Assembly: GCF_001440345.1 (NCBI RefSeq)
Contig: NZ_LJYX01000016.1
Coordinates: forward strand, 1 to 64,000
Source of the DNA: Colwellia sp. TT2012
GTDB lineage: Bacteria > Pseudomonadota > Gammaproteobacteria > Enterobacterales > Alteromonadaceae
Direction: 5' to 3'
DNA length: 64,000 nucleotides
Shown here: piece after piece, positions 14,864 to 21,746 of the stretch
Layout of the letters: the number at the start of each line of letters is the position of its first letter
Numbering within the stretch: position 1 is the first letter of the stretch
Notes under the pieces: model-generated
Database searches by the model: none
The model's input: the letters and a program-made list of their open reading frames with translations, nothing else
Told to the model about the DNA's origin: nothing
Translations under genes and position numbers: made by a program

Positions 14864-15418
14864 ATGAGTCAAGTGAAAGTTATAGCTATAAGTGGTGCTT
14901 CTGGTTGCGGAAAAACTACACTAGTTAAGAAATTGTCTGATGAATTTAAATGCCCTAATTTGCACTTTGATGACTTTGTCGTAAACCACACATATCCAGC
15001 CAATATGAAAGAGTGGTATGAAAATGGGGCAAACGTATCAGAGATTAAAACTCCTGAATTGGCTAGTGTTCTTGGCAAACTGATTAGAAGTAACGATAGC
15101 AAGTATATTTTTCTAGAAGAGCCCTTTGGAAGGGAGCGTTATTCAATTTCTTCATTAATAGATTATGTGGTTTTGTTAGATCAACCTATGGAAATATGCC
15201 TATCTCGGGTGATCCAAAGAAATACGGATAACCCAACGCCAGATTCATTAAATTCAATTTCTAGGTACTTGGCAAATTACGATGATCACTTTAGGGATAT
15301 TTATATTGAGGCTGTAAATCAAGTCCGTGACAATTGTAACCTATCAATTAGGGATGTCATTTCTGTTGAGGCATGCACAAGTTTAATTGGTAACTGGTTG
15401 AGAACTAATACAAACTAA
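14864..15418 (+). CDS. P-loop kinase-like NTPase
   Basis: A 184-residue soluble protein with Walker A GASGCGKTT (about residues 10-18), then LHFDDF, where the Asp pair may bind substrate as in uridine kinases, and LEEPFGRERYSI followed by VVLLDQPMEICLSRVIQRN, which fits the LID region of the nucleoside/uridine kinase-like family. Small-molecule phosphorylation is likely; the substrate is unknown. It is a single-gene cassette between attC 16 and attC 17. No strong ribosome binding site is seen. Confidence 0.75.
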   Translation: MSQVKVIAISGASGCGKTTLVKKLSDEFKCPNLHFDDFVVNHTYPANMKEWYENGANVSEIKTPELASVLGKLIRSNDSKYIFLEEPFGRERYSISSLIDYVVLLDQPMEICLSRVIQRNTDNPTPDSLNSISRYLANYDDHFRDIYIEAVNQVRDNCNLSIRDVISVEACTSLIGNWLRTNTN

Positions 15419-15512
15419 CAAGCAAATTAATCAGGACAAAAAACAGTTGGTTTTTACTCCTGCGTCGCCTATTTTAACCAACTGAACTTTGCCCATTATT
15501 TGGGCGTTAGGC
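15413..15512 (+). other. attC site 17
   Basis: Inverse core AACTAAC, stem acagttggtt and aaccaactg, gcccattatttgggc, core GTTAGGC at 15506-15512. Confidence 0.85.
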
Positions 15513-15655
15513 TGTAGAATAACTAATTCAGTCAAAACTACTAAATTTTTGTACTCCTATATCGAACTGTAGACGATTAACTCGATATAGGTAATGCATT
15601 TGCCACCCCGCTTTTAGGGGATAATTAATAACAAACGAGTAATTCTACAAGCTCG
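15507..15655 (+). repeat. Geneless mini-cassette repeat, copy 4
   Basis: A more diverged copy of about 149 bp. The ends are conserved, but the middle differs (tactcctatatcgaactgtagacg; ccaccccgctttta) and the ATGAACGAG start is replaced by ACAAACGAGTAA. It starts from a GTTAGGC core rather than GTTGAGG. Together with copy 6 it forms a second subfamily. Confidence 0.8.
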
Positions 15656-15700
15656 TTATGTGTTTAGTCAGATTCACTAATAAATCATAGAGGTATTAAG

Positions 15701-16054
15701 TTGGAGAAGTTATTTTCATACGGTACGTTACAAATGGAATCAGTTCAAAAAGAAACATTTGGGCGTGAGTTAAGTGGGATAAAAGATTCATTAATTGGTT
15801 ATGTTCTTTGCGAAGTTAAAATTAACGATTTAGCTGTAATAAAAACAAGTGGTACAGATATCCATCCCATTCTAAAGTATACGGGTAAAGATACGGATAT
15901 AGTGGAAGGTACAGTTTTTGAAATCACATCATTAGAGTTAAGCCAAGCTGACGAATATGAAGTAGAAGAATACATCCGAGTAGAAGGTGATTTTTCTTCA
16001 GGTCAAAAAGCATGGGCTTATGTTTGTGCTAAGTCTCAAGCAATAAACACATAA
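15701..16054 (+). CDS. Gamma-glutamylcyclotransferase / AIG2-like protein
   Basis: A 117-residue protein starting at TTG 15701 behind AGAGGT. FSYGTLQM at the N terminus is the phosphate-binding YGTL signature of the gamma-glutamylcyclotransferase fold. EGTVFEITSLELSQADEYE supplies the acidic segment expected for the catalytic Glu, and the C terminus has the usual AWAYV strand. Members act on gamma-glutamyl compounds or similar amines; the substrate is unknown here. The gene ends in the attC inverse core that is split by a group II intron. Confidence 0.8.
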   Translation: MEKLFSYGTLQMESVQKETFGRELSGIKDSLIGYVLCEVKINDLAVIKTSGTDIHPILKYTGKDTDIVEGTVFEITSLELSQADEYEVEEYIRVEGDFSSGQKAWAYVCAKSQAINT

Positions 16055-16790
16055 TCGGGTAGCCGGAGGCTATCCTTCAGCCCCCACACCACCCTGCATG
16101 CGGCTCTGCACAGGGCGGTTCCCAAAGATGTTTAGAATAAATTGGCCGATTAGCTCCCACTTATTCCAGTGCTGGTTGCTATATTATCAACGCCACTATC
16201 CCTAAATCCTGGTCGGGCATGGAATATTGAATTGCATAGACTCCTCACTGACCTTCAGGTTCAGGCCTTCACCATGTCCCAACCATTACGCAAGATAGAG
16301 GGCATTAGGCGCTATTTTCTAACAAAGAAGTGGCGTCTGCTGACTTCTATTTAATCACATGCCTAGTTGCCCAGTCATGCGCTATCGGTTTTCATCTGGT
16401 TCGCTCCTTTCAGTCGATGACGCTGAAAAGCCAAGGCACTTATTAACCAGAGCCTTACTGGTTGCTTTCCGATCGCTTGTTAAACAGATCTCCCCCCTCT
16501 TTATTAATAGAAAAGGAACATGCACTTTCTTTGCACTGCTGCATCATTTACGGTGGCCATTAGATCACCTGGTTTCGTCGTCTTGTGCCAACTCACCTCT
16601 AGCCTACGCCTCATATGATATTTTTTTTCATCAGCTCGCAAATTTGCTAGCGGCTTCCTTCAGACCAATCCTCGCGGATAAGCCCTTGCCATTCGCTAGT
16701 AGTTAGCGTTTAATAACAATAAGTTAAATAAACAGTGATCTTCCTACAGAGGACTTTCACCTCATTAGTTCATGCCCATGCTGGGCGTAC
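16054..16790 (-). mobile_element. ORF-less group II intron inserted in attC (bottom strand)
   Basis: Read on the minus strand this 737-bp stretch opens with GTACGCCCAGCATGGGCATG followed by gaggtgaaagtcctc, as in the 5' end of bacterial group II introns (usual GTGCG). It closes with a domain V-like hairpin (accgccctg...cagggtggt, 16082-16124) and a domain VI-like segment ending CCCGAT. Joining the flanks cacata and acaaggg rebuilds a normal attC left end (ACATAACAAG) exactly. Introns of group IIC-attC type insert in attC bottom strands. No reverse transcriptase frame remains. Short + strand ORFs here are not genes. Confidence 0.8.
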
Positions 16791-16804
16791 ACAAGGGTTT
16801 TCAA
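16791..16804 (+). other. Truncated attC (left arm only) after the intron
   Basis: acaagggttttcaa continues the attC split by the intron but stops before the stem and core. AAGGAG and the next gene follow directly, a second case of an attC reduced to its left arm. Confidence 0.65.
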
Positions 16805-16821
16805 AAGGAGTTGCAAGTATC

Positions 16822-17220
16822 ATGAAAAAAACAGTAATTGAAATATACGCTCTATTGGTTTGTTTTGTGTCGGTAGTTTGCTTCTCTATTTGGTTGGGTA
16901 TAGGAATGTATAGTTTGATTGGTGTGTTATCTCCTGAAACAACGATCGATTCATGGACTTACCAACGGCATCAATCAAATGAAAAATTTATAGCGGTATC
17001 ACCAATGACAGTAAATCCGTTTGGAAAACAGGGGGATATGCAGAAGCCAGAACTAATACCAGAAGACACTTTGACAAAGAATAGGCTCGATAGTTACGCG
17101 CAGGCATTTAAGGCAGAGGTTAGGACTAACTCTCAGTCAATTATTCGCTCAGTAATTGTGATTGTGATTAGTATGCTTTTATTTTGGATACATTGGCGTT
17201 TACTTAAACCTAGAAAATAA
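16822..17220 (+). CDS. Two-TM hypothetical protein
   Basis: A 132-residue protein with hydrophobic segments at about residues 7-32 and 107-126 around a polar loop of about 75 residues (TIDSWTYQRHQSNEKF...). Start is ATG 16822 with AAGGAG 11 nt upstream; longer readings would run into the intron. I do not recognise the family. Because the attC before it is truncated, this gene is now joined to the preceding cassette (interrupted by the intron). Confidence 0.7.
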   Translation: MKKTVIEIYALLVCFVSVVCFSIWLGIGMYSLIGVLSPETTIDSWTYQRHQSNEKFIAVSPMTVNPFGKQGDMQKPELIPEDTLTKNRLDSYAQAFKAEVRTNSQSIIRSVIVIVISMLLFWIHWRLLKPRK

Positions 17221-17228
17221 GAGTAAAA

Positions 17229-17328
17229 GCCTATAAGTATTTTCAAGTCGGACAATTTACAGTTGGCTGTTGTTCGTACCTCACACATTTTAGCCAACTA
17301 TAAATGGCCGCTTAAAATGGCGTTAGCC
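17229..17328 (+). other. attC site 18
   Basis: A degenerate left end (GCCTATAAG), stem acagttggct and agccaact, ggccgcttaaaatggc, core GTTAGCC at 17322-17328. Confidence 0.8.
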
Positions 17329-17356
17329 GATAAATTAACAAGGAGTGTCGTTCGAT

Positions 17357-18220
17357 ATGAAAACAATCACAATCTTATTTATTTTATTACTTTCAGGGTG
17401 TTCTGCAAACTATACAACTGAATCATTTGTATACCAAGATGATGAACCTGAAAAGCAACTCAATATCACTAAAATTCAAACTGAACTAGCTGAAGCTAAT
17501 ATATCTGCTGTTGTGTCAGATGTGAGTTTAAAAGCTGAAGATGGTATTACCCTTAGAGGGATTAAATTAATAAATAAAGACGCTTTGGTGAATATTGTTT
17601 TTTTCAGTGCCAATGGTATGAAAATTAGCACTTCATCGAAAATATTAAATAAATTTTCGTTGTTACCTGCAAATGTGATTTGGTTTGATTATCGAGGGAT
17701 GGGTGTAAGTGATAAAAAAGATAAGTTATCTCTTAATAATTTACGAACAGATGCATTACGAATTTTTGATTTTTCTAAAATAGAGTTCCCTGAGAATTTA
17801 CCTACAACTATCCATGGATTATCGATGGGATCTTTGATTGCAAGTTATGTTGCAAATAATAAAGATATAGATGCATTAATTCTTGATGGTGCGATCAGTA
17901 CAGTTCCACAGTTAGTTGATAATTTAATGCCAACTTGGTCAAAACTATTTTATTCAATTAATTTATCACCTGAATTAGCAGAAATAAATAATGTTGATTT
18001 CATTAAAGAATACAATAAACCATTACTTTTTTTAATTGGCGAAGATGATTCAACTACTCCAGTGGCAAACTCAAAAGAACTTTACGACATATCTCCAAGC
18101 TCGGTTAAAGTATTAGCTATCATTCCGGATACAGAGCATGCACAAACCATGAAAAAAGATAAGGCAATAAAAGCATATCAGGATTTTATTAATAACTTGG
18201 TTTGTTGTAAAAACGGCTAA
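17357..18220 (+). CDS. Alpha/beta-hydrolase lipoprotein
   Basis: A 287-residue protein. The N terminus MKTITILFILLLSGCSANY is a lipoprotein signal with Cys in the lipobox LSGC. The body is an alpha/beta hydrolase: the oxyanion region NIVFFSANGM, then WFDYRGMGVSD, the nucleophile elbow HGLSMGS (Ser in GxSxG), the acid region GEDDSTTP and the His in PDTEHAQTM. Probably a membrane-attached esterase or lipase of unknown substrate. Start is ATG 17357; the in-frame GTG at 17345 overlaps the ribosome binding site AGGAG. At 287 residues it is one of the larger cassette proteins here. Confidence 0.8.
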   Translation: MKTITILFILLLSGCSANYTTESFVYQDDEPEKQLNITKIQTELAEANISAVVSDVSLKAEDGITLRGIKLINKDALVNIVFFSANGMKISTSSKILNKFSLLPANVIWFDYRGMGVSDKKDKLSLNNLRTDALRIFDFSKIEFPENLPTTIHGLSMGSLIASYVANNKDIDALILDGAISTVPQLVDNLMPTWSKLFYSINLSPELAEINNVDFIKEYNKPLLFLIGEDDSTTPVANSKELYDISPSSVKVLAIIPDTEHAQTMKKDKAIKAYQDFINNLVCCKNG

Positions 18221-18315
18221 CAATACCTTCAAACGGACAAAATACAGTTGGTTTTTGTTCGTGCCTCACTTATTTTTTTAGCCAACTGCATTTGCCGCTT
18301 AAAACGGCGTTATAT
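18215..18315 (+). other. attC site 19
   Basis: Inverse core GGCTAAC, stem acagttggt/gccaactg, gccgcttaaaacggc, core GTTATAT at 18309-18315. It overlaps the 3' end of the yoeB-like gene on the other strand. Confidence 0.85.
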
Positions 18316-18589
18316 TTTTATAATGTTGGTCGTAATGTCCGCCAATTGCGAAAATATAGATGTATTCATCATCAAATTTATAAATTAATCGGTCTTTCTG
18401 GGAAATACGTTTTGACCATAATCCAGATAAGTTATGCTTTAATAGTTCTGGTTTACCTATCCCTGTAGCGGGATCTGAACGCATCATTTCCTTTAATAAT
18501 TTACACAGCGCCTTATGAAGCTTTTTATCTTTTTCTCTGAGTTGTTCGTAAATAAGCCAAGTTTTACCTTCAAAGACTAGTGATCTCAT
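18299..18589 (-). CDS. yoeB: YoeB/Txe-family toxin
   Basis: A 96-residue ribosome-dependent mRNA endonuclease toxin. Marks of the family are LVFEGKTWLIYEQLREKDKK, the segment ATGIGKPELLKHNLSGLWSKRISQKDRLIYKF and the C-terminal catalytic GGHYDQHY, with the Glu, Arg, His and Tyr residues used by YoeB. The last residues (KNITPF) and the stop are encoded by the core of attC 19, so the recombination site supplies the stop codon. It overlaps the antitoxin gene by 20 nt and runs against the array. Confidence 0.92.
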   Translation of the reverse strand: MRSLVFEGKTWLIYEQLREKDKKLHKALCKLLKEMMRSDPATGIGKPELLKHNLSGLWSKRISQKDRLIYKFDDEYIYIFAIGGHYDQHYKNITPF

Positions 18590-18842
18590 CTAATTGCTCT
18601 TTTGTTGGCTTGTAGCCTTTATTATTTTCATGGGTGCCCATCGACTCGGCAATTTGTATCATCAAACTACTGCTTTGCAACACGTGTAATGTTTCTTGTT
18701 CTCTTTCCCAATCATCTGCACTCATTACAATAAAGTCATCTCCAGAGCGTCGGGTAACTTTTATCGGTTCATGTTCACTAACAGTTAGTTCAACGTATGT
18801 TTTTAAGTTGTCCCTAAACTGGTTTACGCTTATGCTATTCAT
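18570..18842 (-). CDS. yefM: YefM/Phd-family antitoxin
   Basis: A 90-residue antitoxin. MNSISVNQFRDNLKTYVELTV...PIKVTRRSGDDFIVMSADDWE is the YefM DNA-binding N-terminal domain. The C-terminal part (about residues 55-90) is acidic and should neutralise the toxin. It comes first in the pair, with TGAGATAATT before the ATG. An inverted TGTACG/CGTACA operator lies upstream over the promoter, like the TGTACA sites bound by YefM-YoeB in E. coli, so autorepression is expected. Confidence 0.92.
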   Translation of the reverse strand: MNSISVNQFRDNLKTYVELTVSEHEPIKVTRRSGDDFIVMSADDWEREQETLHVLQSSSLMIQIAESMGTHENNKGYKPTKEQLDEITSL

Positions 18843-18859
18843 AATTATCTCACTACTTA

Positions 18860-18883
18860 TGTACGGTAATGTCGTACATTATA
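18860..18883 (-). promoter_or_regulatory. YefM-type operator and -10 box
   Basis: TGTACG (18860-18865) and CGTACA (18873-18878) form a perfect inverted repeat with a 7-nt spacer. On the minus strand TATAAT (18883-18878) abuts it as a consensus -10 box. The -35 box is not clear and would fall in attC 20. Confidence 0.65.
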
Positions 18884-18892
18884 GTGTAAGAA

Positions 18893-18991
18893 ATATAACA
18901 AGTCACTTAAAAGGACAAATAACAGTTGGTTTTTGCTCCTTCGTCGCCTATTTTAACCAACTATTATTTGCCTCTTAGTGAGGCGTTGGCC
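18893..18991 (+). other. attC site 20
   Basis: Inverse core ATATAAC, stem acagttggtt and aaccaact, gcctcttagtgaggc, core GTTGGCC at 18985-18991. Confidence 0.85.
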
Positions 18992-19005
18992 TCAAGGAGT
19001 ATACA

Positions 19006-19464
19006 TTGGAAATTAATGTAAAACGTGCTACAGACGCAGACATAGATAGTGTTAGTAAATTATTCAATTCTTATCGTGTTTTTTATAATCAAGTCTCAGA
19101 TCAAGCCTTAGCTTTTGAATTTATATCTGAACGTATTAAACAAGATGAATCTGTTATATTTTGTGCTATTAAAGATAATGGTGAATATGTCGGATTTACT
19201 CAACTATATCCCAACTTTTCTTCCGTATCAGCACAGCGTACATGGATCTTAAATGATCTATATGTTTCCTCTTCAGCTCGAAGGCTTGGTGTTGGTAAAA
19301 AACTAATGAATGCAGCTAAAGAATTTGCTGTTACAACTAATGCTAAAGGACTTTCCCTTCAAACAGCTGAGAATAACGTCAATGCTCAAACACTATATGA
19401 ATCAATTGGGTATAAAAAAAGTTCTGGATTTTATAACTATTTTTTAGATTTAACAAAGGCCTAG
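19006..19464 (+). CDS. GNAT family N-acetyltransferase
   Basis: A 152-residue acetyltransferase starting at TTG 19006, with AAGGAG 6 nt upstream. Conserved GNAT motifs run in order: VKRATDADIDSVSKLF, the strand FCAIKDNGEYVGFTQLY, then ILNDLYVSSSARRLGVGKKLM with the acetyl-CoA pyrophosphate loop (R-R-L-G-V-G-K), and AENNVNAQTLYESIGYKK at the C terminus. The substrate is unknown; GNATs on integron cassettes range from drug to metabolite acetylation. The gene is followed by a truncated attC joined to mini-cassette copy 5. Confidence 0.88.
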   Translation: MEINVKRATDADIDSVSKLFNSYRVFYNQVSDQALAFEFISERIKQDESVIFCAIKDNGEYVGFTQLYPNFSSVSAQRTWILNDLYVSSSARRLGVGKKLMNAAKEFAVTTNAKGLSLQTAENNVNAQTLYESIGYKKSSGFYNYFLDLTKA

Positions 19465-19490
19465 TAAGAACTTCAAACGGAAAAATATAG
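19460..19490 (+). other. Truncated attC (left arm only), site 21
   Basis: cctagtaagaacttcaaacgg and aaaaatatag are a degraded attC left arm. At the stem base gttggc the sequence switches to the mini-cassette repeat, as if a deletion joined the stem's gttggc to the repeat's own gaggc. Confidence 0.65.
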
Positions 19491-19639
19491 TTGGCTGTAT
19501 AATAACTAATTCAGCCAAAACAACTAGTTTTTTTGTGCTTCTGTATCGCACAGTAGAAGATTAACTCGATATAGGTAATGCATTTAGTACCCCGATTTTA
19601 GGGGGTAATTTACAATGAACGAGTTATTCTACAAGCTCG
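19491..19639 (+). repeat. Geneless mini-cassette repeat, copy 5
   Basis: A copy of about 149 bp, very close to copies 1-3 (agtttttttgtgcttctgt version, TGTATAATAACT at the left arm with one change). ATGAACGAG is present. It is the only copy not preceded by a complete attC core. Confidence 0.8.
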
Positions 19640-19666
19640 TTAGGTTACTTTCAGCATGGAGTTCAA

Positions 19667-20134
19667 ATGTCAGAGTATTTTGCCAAAATCAATTGGGTAA
19701 GAGATATCAATGAAAGTTATGTTGATAACAAATATAGCCGAGGGCATGAATGGATTTTTGATGGTGGCGTAACCGTTCAGGCTTCATCTTCACCTCACGT
19801 TGTACCTTTACCTTATTCAGTTGAAGAAAATGTTGACCCTGAAGAAGCTTTTGTTGCATCTCTTTCTAGTTGCCACATGTTATTCTTTTTATCTATTGCT
19901 GCAAAAAGAAGGTATGTGGTTGATTCATATGTTGATGATGCCGTTGGTGTTATGGAAAAAGGCAGTGATGGTAAAATTTCAATGACTAAAGTTACACTCA
20001 AGCCACATGTTCAATTTTCGGGTGATAAAAAGCCGACAATGCAGCAACTTGAAAAAATGCATCATCAATCGCATGAGCAATGTTTCATCGCTAACTCAGT
20101 GAGAACTGAAATTGTCACGGAAATAGTAGCCTAA
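19667..20134 (+). CDS. OsmC-family peroxiredoxin-like protein
   Basis: A 155-residue protein. The two Cys-containing motifs of the OsmC/Ohr fold are present: EEAFVASLSSCHMLFFLSIAAK (first Cys) and HEQCFIANSV (second Cys), with the Glu and Arg region expected for peroxide reduction. Proteins of this branch reduce organic hydroperoxides or are plain OsmC-like. GGAG lies 8 nt before the ATG. It lies between mini-cassette copy 5 and attC 22. Confidence 0.85.
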   Translation: MSEYFAKINWVRDINESYVDNKYSRGHEWIFDGGVTVQASSSPHVVPLPYSVEENVDPEEAFVASLSSCHMLFFLSIAAKRRYVVDSYVDDAVGVMEKGSDGKISMTKVTLKPHVQFSGDKKPTMQQLEKMHHQSHEQCFIANSVRTEIVTEIVA

Positions 20135-20226
20135 CAAGCAAATTAATCAGGACAAAAACCGTTGGTTTTTACTCCTGCGTCGCTATTTTAACCAATTATT
20201 TTTTGCCCATTATTTGGGCGTTGAGG
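20129..20226 (+). other. attC site 22
   Basis: Inverse core GCCTAAC, stem ccgttggtt and aaccaat, gcccattatttgggc, core GTTGAGG at 20220-20226. It is the last complete attC of the array. Confidence 0.85.
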
Positions 20227-20371
20227 CTGTAGAATAACTAATTCAGTCAAAACCACTAAATTTTTGTACTCCTATATCCAACTGTAGACGATTAACTCGA
20301 TATAGGTAATGCCATTTTCCACCCCGCTTTTAGGGGGTAATTAATAACAAACGAGTAATTCTACAAGCTCG
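20221..20371 (+). repeat. Geneless mini-cassette repeat, copy 6
   Basis: A copy of about 151 bp, close to copy 4 (same tactcctatatc and ccaccccgctttta middle, no ATGAACGAG). Confidence 0.8.
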
Positions 20372-20396
20372 TTATGTGCCATAAGGATTCATCGAA

Positions 20397-20861
20397 GTGT
20401 TGAGTAATAATAAATATTTAATTATTGCAGGTATATTGAGTTCATTAGGAGCTATTCTTCATCTTGGAATGATCATTGGAGGTCCAGACTGGTATCGTTT
20501 CTTTGGAGCGGGAGAAGGAATGGCTCAAATGGCTGAAAAAGGAATGGCATATCCTGCTATTGCAGCAGCAAGCATTGCAACAGTCCTGTTTATTTGGTCA
20601 GCATATGCATTCTCTGGCGCAGGTGTTATTAAAAGGCTCCCTCTTTTAAAAACAGGCTTAGTTGTAATCTCTATAATATTTATCATTAGAGCTTTATTCG
20701 GTATCGCATTAGTAAACTATATTGATCACCCTTACTATAACGAACTGCAAGCAAGACCAACCTTTATGGTTGTAACTTCATTAATTTGCTTCATCTATGG
20801 TTTATTTTATATCGTAGGTACAGTTAAAAACTGGAGTACTTTATCAGCAAAAAGCACCTAG
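20397..20861 (+). CDS. Four-TM hypothetical protein, last cassette
   Basis: A 154-residue integral membrane protein with four hydrophobic segments (about residues 7-27, 52-73, 83-104 and 122-144). Start is GTG 20397 or the adjacent TTG 20400, with AAGGA about 13 nt upstream. GGPDWYRFFGAGEGMAQMAEKG between the first two segments is distinctive, but I cannot name the family. No attC follows: IS30 and IS3 fragments replace it, so this cassette is locked at the distal array end. Confidence 0.7.
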   Translation: MLSNNKYLIIAGILSSLGAILHLGMIIGGPDWYRFFGAGEGMAQMAEKGMAYPAIAAASIATVLFIWSAYAFSGAGVIKRLPLLKTGLVVISIIFIIRALFGIALVNYIDHPYYNELQARPTFMVVTSLICFIYGLFYIVGTVKNWSTLSAKST

Positions 20862-20889
20862 TATCATGTATCAAGTGCAACAATAACGA

Positions 20890-21079
20890 TTATATTCCAT
20901 AGTACATCTCCTCTGGTGTTTTATAGTTGTGACGCTTTCTTGGTCGTTGATTTCACTTTTTAGCAATTTGATCGCATTGTCGTTGTGTGATCATTTTCAT
21001 GCTTTTTGTCTTAGGAAGATACTGGCGAATAAGGCCATTAACGTGTTCATTACTTTCCCTTTCTGTCAGGCTAGTTGTC
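20890..21079 (-). pseudogene. IS30-family transposase C-terminal fragment
   Basis: The minus strand reads TERESNEHVNGLIRQYLPK, then MITQRQCDQIAKK, an in-frame TGA stop, and NQRPRKRHNYKTPEEMYY. This is the end of the IS30 DDE domain, with the catalytic Glu in the SNEHVNGLIR helix. About 60 codons remain and one is a stop, so it is dead. It marks the boundary between the integron and the chromosome. Confidence 0.8.
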
Positions 21080-21126
21080 GCGCTTAATATTTAATCATTA
21101 AATTAAGTAGAGGCCGTGGATTAATT

Positions 21127-21279
21127 GTGAAACATTATTCAGCACAAAGAAAAGAATCGGCTCTTCAGAAGATGATGCCACCGAGTAATATACCGATCAC
21201 CCAATTATCTATCGAGATGGGTATTGGTGAATCAACCTTGTATAATTGGCGTAAGAATTTCTTCGGGAATAGGCTGTAA
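21127..21279 (+). pseudogene. IS3-type OrfA fragment (helix-turn-helix)
   Basis: A 50-codon frame from GTG 21127: KHYSAQRKESALQKMMPP, then ITQLSIEMGIGESTLYNWRK, a transposase helix-turn-helix of the IS3/IS66 OrfA kind. It breaks off at about 21260, where the reading frame of the thioesterase on the other strand takes over. Confidence 0.65.
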
Positions 21280-21642
21280 GCGTTTTTGTTTATCTAAACA
21301 AACCATTTCAATGTCTGCAATAACCGCCGCTTTGCTGGCATTTGGACGCCATAACTCTTGTCGCCATAAAGTCTTATATTTACCCTCAAATTGATAGCTA
21401 GTGCGCACGTCGCAAATTTCCGCAAATTCAACGCCGTCTTGAAAAATTAAATTAGCTTTGTAAACCGCAAAGCCTAAGCCTTTTTCTTGCCACAAGGTAG
21501 CCAGCTTATCACTGTCGATAACATGCTCACGCGCGCGCTCAAAATACTTGAGAAAATTAGGGTGATAAACGACACCCGAGTGGTCGGTATCTTCATAATA
21601 TATTTGCACGGGATGATGGTAAATTTTACTCATAATACTCAC
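21232..21642 (-). CDS. YbgC/FadM-like acyl-CoA thioesterase
   Basis: A 136-residue hotdog-fold thioesterase. YYEDTDHSGVVYHPNFLKYFERARE is the 4-hydroxybenzoyl-CoA / YbgC thioesterase signature with its catalytic Asp. It likely hydrolyses acyl-CoA or acyl-carrier thioesters. It sits 105 bp downstream of oleD on the same strand and could work beside the olefin genes. The last seven or so codons (LTPIIQG) overlap the transposase fragment at 21127-21279, so the C terminus was probably altered by insertion; the fold itself should be complete. Confidence 0.82.
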   Translation of the reverse strand: MSIMSKIYHHPVQIYYEDTDHSGVVYHPNFLKYFERAREHVIDSDKLATLWQEKGLGFAVYKANLIFQDGVEFAEICDVRTSYQFEGKYKTLWRQELWRPNASKAAVIADIEMVCLDKQKRLQPIPEEILTPIIQG

Positions 21643-21746
21643 TTTACTTAATGATTATTTATTTAATGCTATTTTATTAAACGCCGAACTGCTCGGTAAT
21701 TGGCTAGCGAATAGCTAACGATAACTAAGCCTTTACTTGCGACTTA

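Noticed and set aside
16169-16706. Two + strand open frames of 61 and 115 codons
   Set aside because: They lie antisense to the group II intron RNA, have no ribosome binding site and read as low-complexity; the structured RNA on the other strand explains the sequence.
121-20226. Regularly spaced repeats that could suggest a CRISPR array
   Set aside because: Spacing is hundreds to thousands of bases and each unit has the inverse core, stem and GTTRRRY core of attC; genes, not short spacers, lie between.
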